Part shown: in pieces, positions 17,793-28,141 of the stretch
How positions within the stretch are numbered: the stretch's first letter is position 1
How the letters are laid out: each line of letters opens with the position of its first letter
Source: Thermocaproicibacter melissae
Lineage (GTDB): Bacteria > Bacillota > Clostridia > Oscillospirales > Acutalibacteraceae
Direction: 5' to 3'
Assembly (NCBI RefSeq): GCF_024498295.1
Contig: NZ_CP101827.1
Coordinates: forward strand, 433,501 to 497,500
DNA length: 64,000 bases
Notes under the pieces: generated by a model
The model's input: only the letters and a program-made list of their open reading frames with translations
Database searches by the model: none
What the model was told of the DNA's origin: nothing
Made by a program: the position numbers and the translations under genes

Positions 17793-17981
17793 TTACAGCT
17801 CGAAATCATCTTTGCTGAAATGGCGGAGCGGAGGAGGATTTTCAGGTGTACGCTTGAGCGGGTCATAGCGAAAGCGGCTGCAGGGCTTCTTGTCGGTACC
17901 GCATTTATTTTCATCGGCATAATAACACAGGGAGCAGTCAGGTTCAATTTTATTTCCAAAAAGTTTTTTTCTTTTGAACAT
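17793..17981 (-). CDS. Small conserved four-cysteine protein
   Basis: 62 aa, unrecognised by name. Four cysteines at 16, 19, 27 and 34 (C-x2-C-x7-C-x6-C) suggest a small metal site, and the following FRYDPLKRTP motif is, as I recall, conserved in clostridial small proteins. An ATG with GGGGA about 8 nt upstream and a terminator just after it support a real gene. The neighbouring ylbJ-like gene, 50 nt upstream on the same strand, may drive it. Confidence 0.7.
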   Translation of the reverse strand: MFKRKKLFGNKIEPDCSLCYYADENKCGTDKKPCSRFRYDPLKRTPENPPPLRHFSKDDFEL

Positions 17982-18032
17982 GAATTCATCCCCTGTAAAA
18001 AATTTTGTGGGTTCAATCTTAAAAGAATTATA

Positions 18033-19103
18033 TCATTTTGTATCGTCAATTTCCAGCTTTTGATGCGGCATGGAAAACAGCAGAACGACGCAAAGCAGGG
18101 CAAGCGCTGCCGCCGCGGGAATGGAGCCGGAGGTGGCGCCAACAATGGGTTCGTAAGTGTTTGTAAAAGTCTCGGCACACGGGGGAAAAAGCTGTGTCAG
18201 GCACCAGCAGACCAGAGCCGAAATACATCCCTGTATCAGGCGGCAGAGAGCAAAACGGCCTTTGCGAATCTGTATCGAGCCGAGGCAGGCAATCACTTGC
18301 AGATGAACACAGATTCCGCCCCAACCCATCGCAAGCGCAAAACACCAGAGAGGTGCTCCGGTGCGGGCGAGGTCAGCACAGCCGCCCGTCACTTCGAGAA
18401 CCGCGGAACAGAAAACGGAAACAACGGGCGAAGTCAGCGCCATCCGCAGCAGGTTCATTCCTGCGGCAAACAAAATCACAAGGCAGCACATCATCAGCGT
18501 AGAGTAAGCTGCATCTGCGGCAGAAACGATAAATGCCTCCGCGGTCCCGTGCTGTGTCGTGTTCCGTTTCGCAGCATCGCGAGCAGTATCTTTCTTCCGC
18601 CGCGCGGGCAGACCGGAGAGAATCCCCATAATCAAAAAGGAAATCAGCTGAGAAGCAAACAGAACAGCTCCCGCCTGCGCATTCCCGAGAAATCCGATGC
18701 CGACAGCCGTAATGACGAACGATGGCCCCGCATTGACGCAGAAATACATCATCTGTTCTGCCTGCTTATCCGTAATTAGGCCTTCTGAGCGAAGCGCCGC
18801 CGCGGAACGCGCTCCGGCGGGGTAGCCTCCAATGACGCTCATCACGACGGAGACAGCCGCGCTGCCGGGGAGGTGGAACAATGCCTGCGTCGGCTTTTCG
18901 AGCACGGCGCCGAGTTTTTCCGCGAGCCCGCATTTCACGACGAAAACCGAGAGGACCATAAACGGGTAAAGGGAAGGAAGCAGGATGTTGAGTGAATACT
19001 CCACGCCGTTTCTTGCTCCCTGCGCCGCCTGAGCCGGAAAGATCAGCAGAGCGCACGCCGCCGTCAGTACAGCCGCAAGCAGCAAACCCGAACTTTTACC
19101 CAC
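18033..19103 (-). CDS. ylbJ: YlbJ-like sporulation/nucleoside-recognition membrane protein
   Basis: 356 aa with about eight hydrophobic segments. LNILLPSLYPFMVLSVFVV, SVIGGYPAGARSA and a centre reading FVITAVGIGFLG are signatures of the YlbJ/SpoIIIAE-like nucleoside-recognition (gate) family. In B. subtilis YlbJ is a sigma-E controlled sporulation membrane protein. The start is GTG 19103 with a GAGGTGG site close by. It is divergent from yqfC-yqfD, so this is a sporulation block. No sigma-E promoter could be read with confidence. Confidence 0.75.
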   Translation of the reverse strand: MGKSSGLLLAAVLTAACALLIFPAQAAQGARNGVEYSLNILLPSLYPFMVLSVFVVKCGLAEKLGAVLEKPTQALFHLPGSAAVSVVMSVIGGYPAGARSAAALRSEGLITDKQAEQMMYFCVNAGPSFVITAVGIGFLGNAQAGAVLFASQLISFLIMGILSGLPARRKKDTARDAAKRNTTQHGTAEAFIVSAADAAYSTLMMCCLVILFAAGMNLLRMALTSPVVSVFCSAVLEVTGGCADLARTGAPLWCFALAMGWGGICVHLQVIACLGSIQIRKGRFALCRLIQGCISALVCWCLTQLFPPCAETFTNTYEPIVGATSGSIPAAAALALLCVVLLFSMPHQKLEIDDTK

Positions 19104-19232
19104 AGAACCACCTCATTGATTGCAACCGCCTGTAAAGAACGCAGCCGGTCCAAACTATTGATTCAGCCATATATATGCGGAACGGATAATTCCTCATTCC
19201 GCCGCATAGCATTTACCGAGAGGTGGGGTAGG

Positions 19233-19481
19233 ATGCGCAGGCCGGGGAAAATGCTTGAAATGTCCGGGCTTTCCATACAGTCACATATGGAACTGAACGG
19301 AAACCGCGAAGCAGTCGTGGAAGGATGCGGCGGCGTCCTGGAATACGACGAGACCGTTGTCCGCGTCCGCACGCCGAACCATGTCGTCCGCTTTACCGGA
19401 AGGGGCCTTACCATCCGCTGCTTAACGGCTGATGCTCTTGTTGTAACCGGCTACATCACAGGAATTGAATTTCTGGACTGA
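19233..19481 (+). CDS. yqfC: Sporulation protein YqfC
   Basis: 82 aa from ATG 19233, with AGGTGGGG 5-10 nt upstream; the longer frame from TTG 19116 has no ribosome site. MLEMSGLSIQSHMELNGNRE and the later GGVLEYDETVVRVRTP, RGLTIRCLTADALVVTGYI, are the YabP/YqfC pattern of short beta strands. Family members are made in the mother cell and take part in coat or cortex assembly. It is followed 8 nt later by yqfD, its usual partner. Confidence 0.85.
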   Translation: MRRPGKMLEMSGLSIQSHMELNGNREAVVEGCGGVLEYDETVVRVRTPNHVVRFTGRGLTIRCLTADALVVTGYITGIEFLD

Positions 19482-19489
19482 GGTGTTCC

Positions 19490-20671
19490 ATGCTTTCACT
19501 TAATCTGACTCGCTGGCTGATCGGCTATGTCCGTTTCCGCGTTCATGGAGGCAGCCCGGAACGGTTTTATACCGCCTGTGCCAGAAAAGGCATCTATCTG
19601 TGGGATATCCGCGCAGGCAAGAATATGGGAGCCTGTGTCGCGGCGCGCAAATATCGGGCTTTGCGGCCGCTTGCCCGCAGAGCCGGCTGCCGCCTGAAAA
19701 TCCGCGAAAAACATGGCCTTCCGTTTTTGCTGTACAAGACACGTGGGCACATGGGCCTTTGGGCTGGGGCGGCAGCGTTTCTCATCATCGCTTTCATTCT
19801 TTCCCTGCGGGTGTGGTGTGTGGAGATTACCGGAGATTCTCCCTATCCTGCCGCGCAGCTTGAAAAAGCTCTGGCTGCCGAGGGGCTTTCTCCGGGAACG
19901 TGGAGAAGTTCCATTGATCCAAGGGCGCTGGCACAGAAAATTATGCTGAAGTTTCCGGAAATCCGGTGGATGAGCGTTAATCTGCAAGGGTGTAGGGCGG
20001 AAGTCGTCGTTCAGAAAAAAGTGGAGAAGCCGAAAATCGCAGACCTAAAAAGCATCTGCAACATCAAGGCTTCCGAAACCGGTCAGATTATTTCCATGAA
20101 AGTTTACGCCGGAACCCCGCTTGTAAAAAAGGGAGACGCGGTTGTTAAGGATCAGCTCTTGGTAGATTCCGTCGTAGTCGACCAGACCGGCGGCAGTACG
20201 CTGACCCATGCCTCCGCCGAAATCATAGCCGAAACAAAGCATAGCTTTACGGTTCGGGTGCAGCAGAAACAGAAAAAAACGGTGCTTACGGGGAATAAAG
20301 TTTACCGTCGAAATCTCGATATATTTAATGCACGGTTTCCACTTACCTTTCAAAGAAAACCGGGGGCTGGGTGGAGCGTGTCGCGGTCACAGTCCAGAAT
20401 TTCTATGTTCGGCGTGCTGCTCCCGCTCGGCATCTACGAAGAAGAATGGTCGGAAGCTCAGATTGCGGAAACGATGTTGACGAAAGACGAAACACGGGCT
20501 CTTGCCAAAAAGGAAGTGGAACGCAAGACGAAAGAAATTCTTCCTTCTGGTAAGGTTATTTCCTCAAAAATCAATGAAAAATGGGGAAATGACATGCTCG
20601 AAGAAAGCGTATTATTGGTATGCGAAGAAAATATTGCAAAGGAATCGCCGATATTCATAAAAGATTCATAA
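19490..20671 (+). CDS. yqfD: Sporulation protein YqfD
   Basis: 393 aa. N-terminal amphipathic region (LTRWLIGYVRFRVHGGSPERF), one strong membrane segment near residues 95-112 (AAAFLIIAFILSLRVWCVEI), then a large extracytoplasmic or forespore-facing beta-rich domain (EITGDSPYP, IRWMSVNLQGCRAEVVVQ). This layout is that of stage IV sporulation protein YqfD. The ATG has GAGGTG upstream. Cotranscribed with yqfC. Confidence 0.88.
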   Translation: MLSLNLTRWLIGYVRFRVHGGSPERFYTACARKGIYLWDIRAGKNMGACVAARKYRALRPLARRAGCRLKIREKHGLPFLLYKTRGHMGLWAGAAAFLIIAFILSLRVWCVEITGDSPYPAAQLEKALAAEGLSPGTWRSSIDPRALAQKIMLKFPEIRWMSVNLQGCRAEVVVQKKVEKPKIADLKSICNIKASETGQIISMKVYAGTPLVKKGDAVVKDQLLVDSVVVDQTGGSTLTHASAEIIAETKHSFTVRVQQKQKKTVLTGNKVYRRNLDIFNARFPLTFQRKPGAGWSVSRSQSRISMFGVLLPLGIYEEEWSEAQIAETMLTKDETRALAKKEVERKTKEILPSGKVISSKINEKWGNDMLEESVLLVCEENIAKESPIFIKDS

Positions 20672-20722
20672 AATTTTGTATATAATATTGCTATTAATTT
20701 CGTAGAAGGTTTTTTGTGTTCG

Positions 20723-20756
20723 TGGTATAATGGAATCATTCCGGTATCGCCGGAAT
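20723..20756 (+). promoter_or_regulatory. Extended -10 promoter and leader hairpin of the phoH operon
   Basis: TGGTATAAT at 20723-20731 (TGn plus TATAAT), then a 7-bp inverted repeat ATTCCGG/CCGGAAT (20738-20744, 20750-20756) in the leader. No good -35. This separates phoH from the upstream sporulation genes, so phoH-recO can be expressed in growth. Confidence 0.65.
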
Positions 20757-20796
20757 CAGATTTTATTGCTGCGGCTCAAACCGTTCAGGTGATGGG

Positions 20797-21756
20797 ATGT
20801 TTGAAGAAAAGATAAATATTGAAGATGATAACCAGACAGCTGCCCTGTTTGGCAGCTTTGACGGAAATATCCGTCTGGTTGAGCAGCAGTACCATGTTGA
20901 AATTGTCTGCCGCGACAACGAACTGAAAGTTTCCGGGGAACCGGAAGACGTAGAACAAGCCGTGCGCGCATTGAAAAGCTTGATTGCTTTGGCAAACCGC
21001 GGTGAGATAATAAACGAGCAGAATGTTCGCTATTGCTTTGAACTGGTTCGCGAAGGAAACGAACGGAAAATCGAGGCGCTTGCAGGCGACTGCATCTGCC
21101 TGACGTCAAAAGGCAAACCGGTTAAGCCAAAGACGCTTGGTCAAAAACGCTATTGCACGGCAATCGAGTCCAATACCATAACATTCGGCATCGGGCCGGC
21201 CGGAACGGGTAAAACCTACCTTGCCGTGGCGCTTGCCGTCAAGGCTTTCCGCGCACAGCAGGTCAGCAGGATTATTTTGACTCGCCCTGCCGTGGAGGCG
21301 GGTGAAAAACTCGGCTTTCTTCCCGGAGATTTACAGCAGAAAGTCGATCCTTACCTGCGCCCTCTTTATGACGCGTTGTTTGATATGCTGGGGGCCGAAA
21401 CATACCAGAAGTATGTTGAGCGCGGCAACATAGAAGTTGCACCGCTTGCTTATATGCGCGGAAGAACGTTGGACGACAGCTTTATCATTCTCGACGAGGC
21501 TCAGAACACTACGCCGGAACAGATGAAGATGTTTCTTACGCGGCTTGGGTTCGGTTCCAAAATGGTTATTACAGGAGACGTTACGCAGATTGATCTACCG
21601 GACGGCAAACGTTCCGGCCTGAAACATGTCCTGCATATTCTGAGGAATGTTGATGACATTGCGCAGATTCGTTTTACGGAAAAAGATGTTGTCCGCCACA
21701 GATTGGTGCAGGAAATCATAAAAGCTTATGAGAAATATGAAGAAGCGGGGCGGTGA
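20797..21756 (+). CDS. phoH: PhoH-like ATPase
   Basis: 319 aa. An N-terminal KH-like region of about 85 residues is followed by a RecA-like ATPase with Walker A GPAGTGKT, ILTRPAVEAGEKLGFLPGD, and Walker B FIILDEAQNTTPEQ. Standard length for PhoH/YbeZ. It is thought to act in RNA metabolism with YbeY, encoded directly after it (the stop codon overlaps a GTG of the next frame). Confidence 0.92.
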   Translation: MFEEKINIEDDNQTAALFGSFDGNIRLVEQQYHVEIVCRDNELKVSGEPEDVEQAVRALKSLIALANRGEIINEQNVRYCFELVREGNERKIEALAGDCICLTSKGKPVKPKTLGQKRYCTAIESNTITFGIGPAGTGKTYLAVALAVKAFRAQQVSRIILTRPAVEAGEKLGFLPGDLQQKVDPYLRPLYDALFDMLGAETYQKYVERGNIEVAPLAYMRGRTLDDSFIILDEAQNTTPEQMKMFLTRLGFGSKMVITGDVTQIDLPDGKRSGLKHVLHILRNVDDIAQIRFTEKDVVRHRLVQEIIKAYEKYEEAGR

Positions 21757-21761
21757 TTACC

Positions 21762-22271
21762 ATGGAAAAAGTCAAGGTGATTATTGATAACAGGCAGAAG
21801 GCAGTCAAAATACCGACGGGCCTTAGGATGCTTGTGCGGCGCTGTTGTACTGCCGTACTTAGAATGGAGAAGTTTGAGGGACCTGCGGAGGTCAGTGTGG
21901 TCTTCGTTGACAATGAGCAGATCCACAAGCTGAATTTGCAGTATCGCAATAAGGACATGCCTACCGATGTTTTGTCCTTCCCAATGGGAGAGAACGGAGT
22001 TTACGACATAAACCACTCAACCGGTGCAAAAATTCTCGGAGATATCGTGATTTCCATGGAAAAAGCTGTGGAGCAGGCAGAACGCTACGGCCACAGCCTT
22101 GAGCGCGAGGTCGGTTATCTCACAGCCCATTCCATGCTGCATCTTCTCGGCTATGACCATGAGCAGGGTGGCATTGAAAGGGTTCATATGCGCGAGAAAG
22201 AAGAACTAGTCATGACGGAGCTTGGCCTGCCGAGCACAAGCAGTTATGTACTTGAAGAAGATGAGGAATAG
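21762..22271 (+). CDS. ybeY: rRNA maturation endoribonuclease YbeY
   Basis: 169 aa. The zinc-binding signature HSMLHLLGYDH (H-x3-H-x5-H) is intact, preceded by TDVLSFPMGE and LGDIVIS, all family hallmarks. It takes part in 16S 3' end maturation and ribosome quality control. ATG 21762 is preferred to GTG 21753, which overlaps the phoH stop. In B. subtilis a large membrane HD protein gene (yqfF/pgpH) usually separates phoH and ybeY; it is absent here. Confidence 0.92.
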   Translation: MEKVKVIIDNRQKAVKIPTGLRMLVRRCCTAVLRMEKFEGPAEVSVVFVDNEQIHKLNLQYRNKDMPTDVLSFPMGENGVYDINHSTGAKILGDIVISMEKAVEQAERYGHSLEREVGYLTAHSMLHLLGYDHEQGGIERVHMREKEELVMTELGLPSTSSYVLEEDEE

Positions 22272-22274
22272 AAC

Positions 22275-22775
22275 TTGCGGTTTTTGAACAGTTTTCGTTG
22301 TGCTTTCCGAGGAATCGGTTACTGCATCAATCATGAACGAAATATGCGGATACACATTGTCGTCGCACTATATGTGTTCGCTTTTTCGTTCTTTTTTCAT
22401 TTGAACAGAACAGAATACGCCGTGCTTTTTCTTACCTTTGCGGCTGTTTTCATGGGTGAACTGCTGAATACCTCGGCAGAAACCATCTGCAACCGCATGG
22501 CGGAGCACTATGATCCCGGCATCCGCAAAATTAAGGACCTTGCGTCAGGTGCCGTTCTGATGGGCGCCCTTTTTTCACTGGGCGTTGCGGTCTGCCTGTT
22601 CTGGAAGCCTGAGAGTTTTCAGCTTATGCTGACTTATTTTTGCGAAAACCCGGGCATGATAGTTCTTGTTGCCGCAGCGACGGCGATCAGCCTGATTTTT
22701 ATTGAGTTAGGTCCACTTGGCGTAAAGGACAAGCTCTTCCGAAAAAAAGCAGAAAGAGGGAAACACCGTGGCTGA
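22275..22775 (+). CDS. dgkA: Undecaprenol/diacylglycerol kinase, DgkA family
   Basis: 166 aa. FRCAFRGIGYCINHERNMRIH starts the family pattern; ELLNTSAETICN corresponds to the conserved E-x-L-N-[ST]-A-[IV]-E active-site helix; three hydrophobic segments follow. Longer than the usual 120-130 aa because of an extra C-terminal membrane segment and basic tail. It recycles undecaprenol to its phosphate for wall synthesis. The start is TTG with GAGGA 7 nt upstream. It overlaps era by 8 nt. Confidence 0.85.
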   Translation: MRFLNSFRCAFRGIGYCINHERNMRIHIVVALYVFAFSFFFHLNRTEYAVLFLTFAAVFMGELLNTSAETICNRMAEHYDPGIRKIKDLASGAVLMGALFSLGVAVCLFWKPESFQLMLTYFCENPGMIVLVAAATAISLIFIELGPLGVKDKLFRKKAERGKHRG

Positions 22776-23691
22776 ATCACCGGAACAAAAAACAGCGTTT
22801 ATTTCCATTGTCGGGCGGCCGAATGTCGGCAAATCATCAATTCTCAATGCACTGCTTGGCACGAAGGTTGCCATTGTTTCTCATAAACCGCAGACAACAC
22901 GCACCCGCATCATGGGCGTGCTGACACAAGCGGAAACCCAATTGGTCTTTATCGACACACCCGGACTTTTGAAACCGCGCAACCGTCTCGGAGAATACAT
23001 GGTCAAGTCGGTTTTGGAGTCCGTCTCCGGTGTGGACGCCTGCTTGCTGGTGGAAGAAGCGGGCAGGAAGGTTTCCCCGTCTTCGCGGGAGCTGATTCAA
23101 AGGTTTCAGGCACAGAAAATTCCGGCGGTGCTTGCCATCAACAAAATTGACCTCTTGGCCGATAAATCTGTCCTAATGGCGCAGATTGCCGAGCTTTCTT
23201 CCCTCTATCCGTTTGAGGCGGTTGTTCCGGTTTCGGCTGTTAAGAACGACGGAATTGACGAACTCACCGAAGAGCTCAAGAAGCTTGCTCATCCGGAAAT
23301 TCACTTCTTTGACGACGATGCCCTGACGGATCAGCCGGAGCGCGTCCTTGCGGGTGAAATCGTCCGAGAAAAGATTCTCCGCCTCTTGAGCAGTGAAGTT
23401 CCTCACGGAGTCGCCGTTGTCGTCGAGCGTATGTCGGCGAGGGATGACGGCAGCGGAATCACCGATATCTCTGCGGTTATCTACTGCGAAAAGGAATCCC
23501 ACAAAGGTATCATCATCGGCAAAAACGGTTCCATGCTGAAAAAAATCGGCACCTATGCCCGCGAGGATATGGAACGCTTTTTCGGGTGTAAAATCAATCT
23601 AAAACTATGGGTCAGGGTCAAAGAAGACTGGAGAAACCGGGAAGCTGCGCTCAGAGCAATGGGATATGATAGCTCCGCTTTCGACAGCTGA
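22768..23691 (+). CDS. era: GTPase Era
   Basis: 307 aa. G motifs GRPNVGKSS, DTPG and NKID, and a C-terminal KH domain containing ISAVIYCEKESHKGIIIGKNG. It binds the 3' end of 16S rRNA and checks 30S assembly. GTG start inside the end of dgkA. The gene order dgkA-era-yqzL-recO matches B. subtilis apart from the missing cdd. Confidence 0.95.
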   Translation: MAESPEQKTAFISIVGRPNVGKSSILNALLGTKVAIVSHKPQTTRTRIMGVLTQAETQLVFIDTPGLLKPRNRLGEYMVKSVLESVSGVDACLLVEEAGRKVSPSSRELIQRFQAQKIPAVLAINKIDLLADKSVLMAQIAELSSLYPFEAVVPVSAVKNDGIDELTEELKKLAHPEIHFFDDDALTDQPERVLAGEIVREKILRLLSSEVPHGVAVVVERMSARDDGSGITDISAVIYCEKESHKGIIIGKNGSMLKKIGTYAREDMERFFGCKINLKLWVRVKEDWRNREAALRAMGYDSSAFDS

Positions 23692-23737
23692 AAACATATT
23701 TCGCTGAAATACAAACAGCAAAATATGTAATATTATG

Positions 23738-23835
23738 GTTTCTATTCATACAATTACCTCTTATAGAAACGCCTCCTCTGCAAATACTTGTTACCGGAAA
23801 GATTCAACCGGGTAACACCGGTTTTTACAGAGGAG
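23738..23835 (+). promoter_or_regulatory. Structured leader before yqzL-recO
   Basis: Three nested or consecutive inverted repeats are visible. GTTTCTAT/ATAGAAAC (23738-23745, 23763-23770). CTCCTCTG/CAGAGGAG (23773-23780, 23828-23835), whose right arm is the ribosome site of yqzL. Between those arms, GTTACCGG with CCGGGTAAC, competing with AACCGG/CCGGTT followed by TTT. The arrangement could hide the ribosome site or switch between two folds. No known riboswitch class is recognised. Confidence 0.45.
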
Positions 23836-23844
23836 CGGTTAGCT

Positions 23845-24012
23845 ATGGACGAAAAGACAGCCTGGGATGTTTTCCGCCGTACCGGAACGGTACGCGATTA
23901 CCTGACGTACACACAGTGCAAGGCAAAATCCCAACAGGCACAGTCAAAACGGGAGGACCAGAATGAAGATCGACGCCCGGGGCCTGGTGGTTTCGGAGAA
24001 ACGCGTGGGTGA
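23845..24012 (+). CDS. yqzL: YqzL-like small protein
   Basis: 55 aa. MDEKTAWDVFRRTGTVRDYLTY matches the short N-terminal motif of YqzL proteins, which sit between era and recO in Bacillus and clostridia. The tail is polar, rich in Lys and Gln, and overlaps recO by 50 nt in another frame. AGAGGAG lies 9 nt before ATG 23845; an upstream ATG at 23788 falls inside the leader structure and lacks a site. Function unknown. Confidence 0.75.
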   Translation: MDEKTAWDVFRRTGTVRDYLTYTQCKAKSQQAQSKREDQNEDRRPGPGGFGETRG

Positions 24013-24727
24013 AGGAGACCGCCTGGTCACAGTCCTGACGGGGGAACGAGGCATTTTGCGTGCATTCGTTCGCCAGTCGAGGCGAGCCGGTTCTGGCCGG
24101 CTTTCCGCTACAAGACTTTTTACTTATTCCCGCTTTTCCATTTTTGAAGGGCGGGATAGTTACATAATTGACGACGCCCAGCCAATCGAAGTCTTTTTTG
24201 GCCTTCGAGAGGATATTGGGCGCCTTTCGCTTGCCCAGTATTTCTGCGAACTGGCCGTTGTCCTCGCTCCGCAGGATTCCGAAGCGGAGATGTTCCTTCG
24301 CCTTCTGCTAAACGCGATGTACTTTTTGAGTAAAAATATGAGACCCGAAGCGGTGCTCAAGGCAGCCGTGGAGATGCGGATGATGTCATTTGCCGGCTAT
24401 ATGCCGAACCTCATCTGCTGCGCGGATTGCGGGTGCTACGAATCGGAAACCATGTATTTCCTGCCGAGGAGCGGAAGAATTCTGTGCGGCAATTGCTGCG
24501 GTAAGCAGCAGCCGGAACCGATGTATTTGCTCCATCCCGGAGCCATGACTGCTTTGCGCCACACGGTTTATGCCGATTTTGATAAGCTCTTTTCCTTCCG
24601 TGTTTCGGAGGAGGCCGCAAAGGAATTGTCTGCCGCCTCGGAACACTATGTGTTGGAAACGCTTCAGCGCGGATTTGCCACACTCGATTTTTACCATCAG
24701 ATGACAAATGGGGCAAAAATATCGTGA
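23963..24727 (+). CDS. recO: DNA repair protein RecO
   Basis: 254 aa. N-terminal OB fold (ARGLVVSEKRVGEGDRLVTVL) and a C-terminal helical domain with a four-cysteine zinc site, CADCGC ... CGNCC. It loads RecA on single-stranded DNA with RecR in the RecFOR pathway. Its ATG lies within yqzL, so the two are translationally coupled. Confidence 0.92.
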   Translation: MKIDARGLVVSEKRVGEGDRLVTVLTGERGILRAFVRQSRRAGSGRLSATRLFTYSRFSIFEGRDSYIIDDAQPIEVFFGLREDIGRLSLAQYFCELAVVLAPQDSEAEMFLRLLLNAMYFLSKNMRPEAVLKAAVEMRMMSFAGYMPNLICCADCGCYESETMYFLPRSGRILCGNCCGKQQPEPMYLLHPGAMTALRHTVYADFDKLFSFRVSEEAAKELSAASEHYVLETLQRGFATLDFYHQMTNGAKIS

Positions 24728-24813
24728 AGCGCAGGTTTCCTCACAGTGTTTTGCGCCTTTACTATTTGCTATAAAAAATTTTAGAATAACACAATTACAG
24801 CGGGAGAATATTT

Positions 24814-25737
24814 TTGAAAAAATCAATTTCTTTTTCAAAACGGCCGTATGCTGCATATCATGATACCCTGTATGGAGAAAAACAGCTCATCAAGCGCGTT
24901 TTTCGTTCCATCGCTCCGTTATGCCCGGAAAATGCCATGCTGCGTACTTCCGAGTATATAGTTTCGTCTGCAAAAATCCCAGCTTCGTTTGATGGGTTTC
25001 GCATTGCCCAATTATCCGACCTGCACGGGAACCCTTCTCCGAAGTGCGTTCAGAAATTTGTGCAGAGAATCAATGACTTCAAGCCGGATGCAATCGTTAT
25101 CACCGGGGATTTTGCGGATGAGTGGATTCAGGATTTTCACTCGCTGTTCCGGCTTGCCGAAACTCTCTGCAAGAAATGTACCGTGTATTTTGCATACGGC
25201 AACCATGAGCAAAAGCTGTCTACAAAGAATCGGCGCTTTTTCATTCGAGAATTGCGGGAACGAGGAGTTCATGTCTTGAACAACCGTTCGGAAAAACTGG
25301 AGCGAAACGGCGAGAACATCACGTTTTGCGGCATACGCGTGCCGTTGCGGTTTTATCGCTGGAAAAATTGGGATTCACGCAAACCCGCCGTGTTTACAAA
25401 AAAACAGATGGAGAATCTTGTCGGGCAGCATGATGCTTCGTTTACAGTGCTGCTGGCCCATAATCCGTTATTTTTTGATACTTATGCGGAATGGGGCGCG
25501 GAGCTTACCTTAAGCGGCCATGTTCACGGCGGAATGGTTCGCATTCCGCACTTCGGCGGACTGTTGTCTCCGGAGCGTAAATTTTTTCCGCAGTACAGCG
25601 CCGGGCTGTACCGCATGGAAAACAAACAACTGATCGTCAGCACAGGTCTGGGAAAATATCCCAGACTCAACAATCCGCCTGAATTGGTGCTGATTACTTT
25701 ACACCATACATCGTGCAGAAATACAGGCAAGCCTTGA
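24814..25737 (+). CDS. Metallophosphoesterase (YkuE-like)
   Basis: 307 aa. After about 65 residues comes a complete calcineurin-like fold: QLSDLHGN, ITGDFADE, YGNHE, LLAHNP and SGHVHGG give all metal ligands. The N-terminus lacks a clear signal or membrane helix, unlike many YkuE relatives. The family includes UDP-diacylglucosamine hydrolase-like and phosphodiesterase enzymes; substrate unknown. TTG 24814 has GGGAG 7 nt upstream, and the first in-frame ATG is about 40 codons later. A TGCTATAAA element at 24767-24775 may be its promoter. The gene ends 15 nt before mutS2. Confidence 0.82.
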   Translation: MKKSISFSKRPYAAYHDTLYGEKQLIKRVFRSIAPLCPENAMLRTSEYIVSSAKIPASFDGFRIAQLSDLHGNPSPKCVQKFVQRINDFKPDAIVITGDFADEWIQDFHSLFRLAETLCKKCTVYFAYGNHEQKLSTKNRRFFIRELRERGVHVLNNRSEKLERNGENITFCGIRVPLRFYRWKNWDSRKPAVFTKKQMENLVGQHDASFTVLLAHNPLFFDTYAEWGAELTLSGHVHGGMVRIPHFGGLLSPERKFFPQYSAGLYRMENKQLIVSTGLGKYPRLNNPPELVLITLHHTSCRNTGKP

Positions 25738-25752
25738 GAAAGGATTTTTGAA

Positions 25753-28119
<2,367 letters not shown>

Positions 28120-28141
28120 ACGAAACGGAGGTCTCTTCATA

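Noticed and set aside
17820-18779. 319-aa plus-strand frame opposite the ylbJ-like gene
   Set aside because: Composition rich in Arg/Asn/Cys without any domain; the minus strand encodes a clear membrane protein and a Cys-motif protein instead.
19116-19232. Possible sigma-E promoter before yqfC (GGATAATT with CATAGCAT 13 nt later)
   Set aside because: The -35 match is poor and its first bases do not fit the consensus; kept only as a weak possibility, not listed as a feature.
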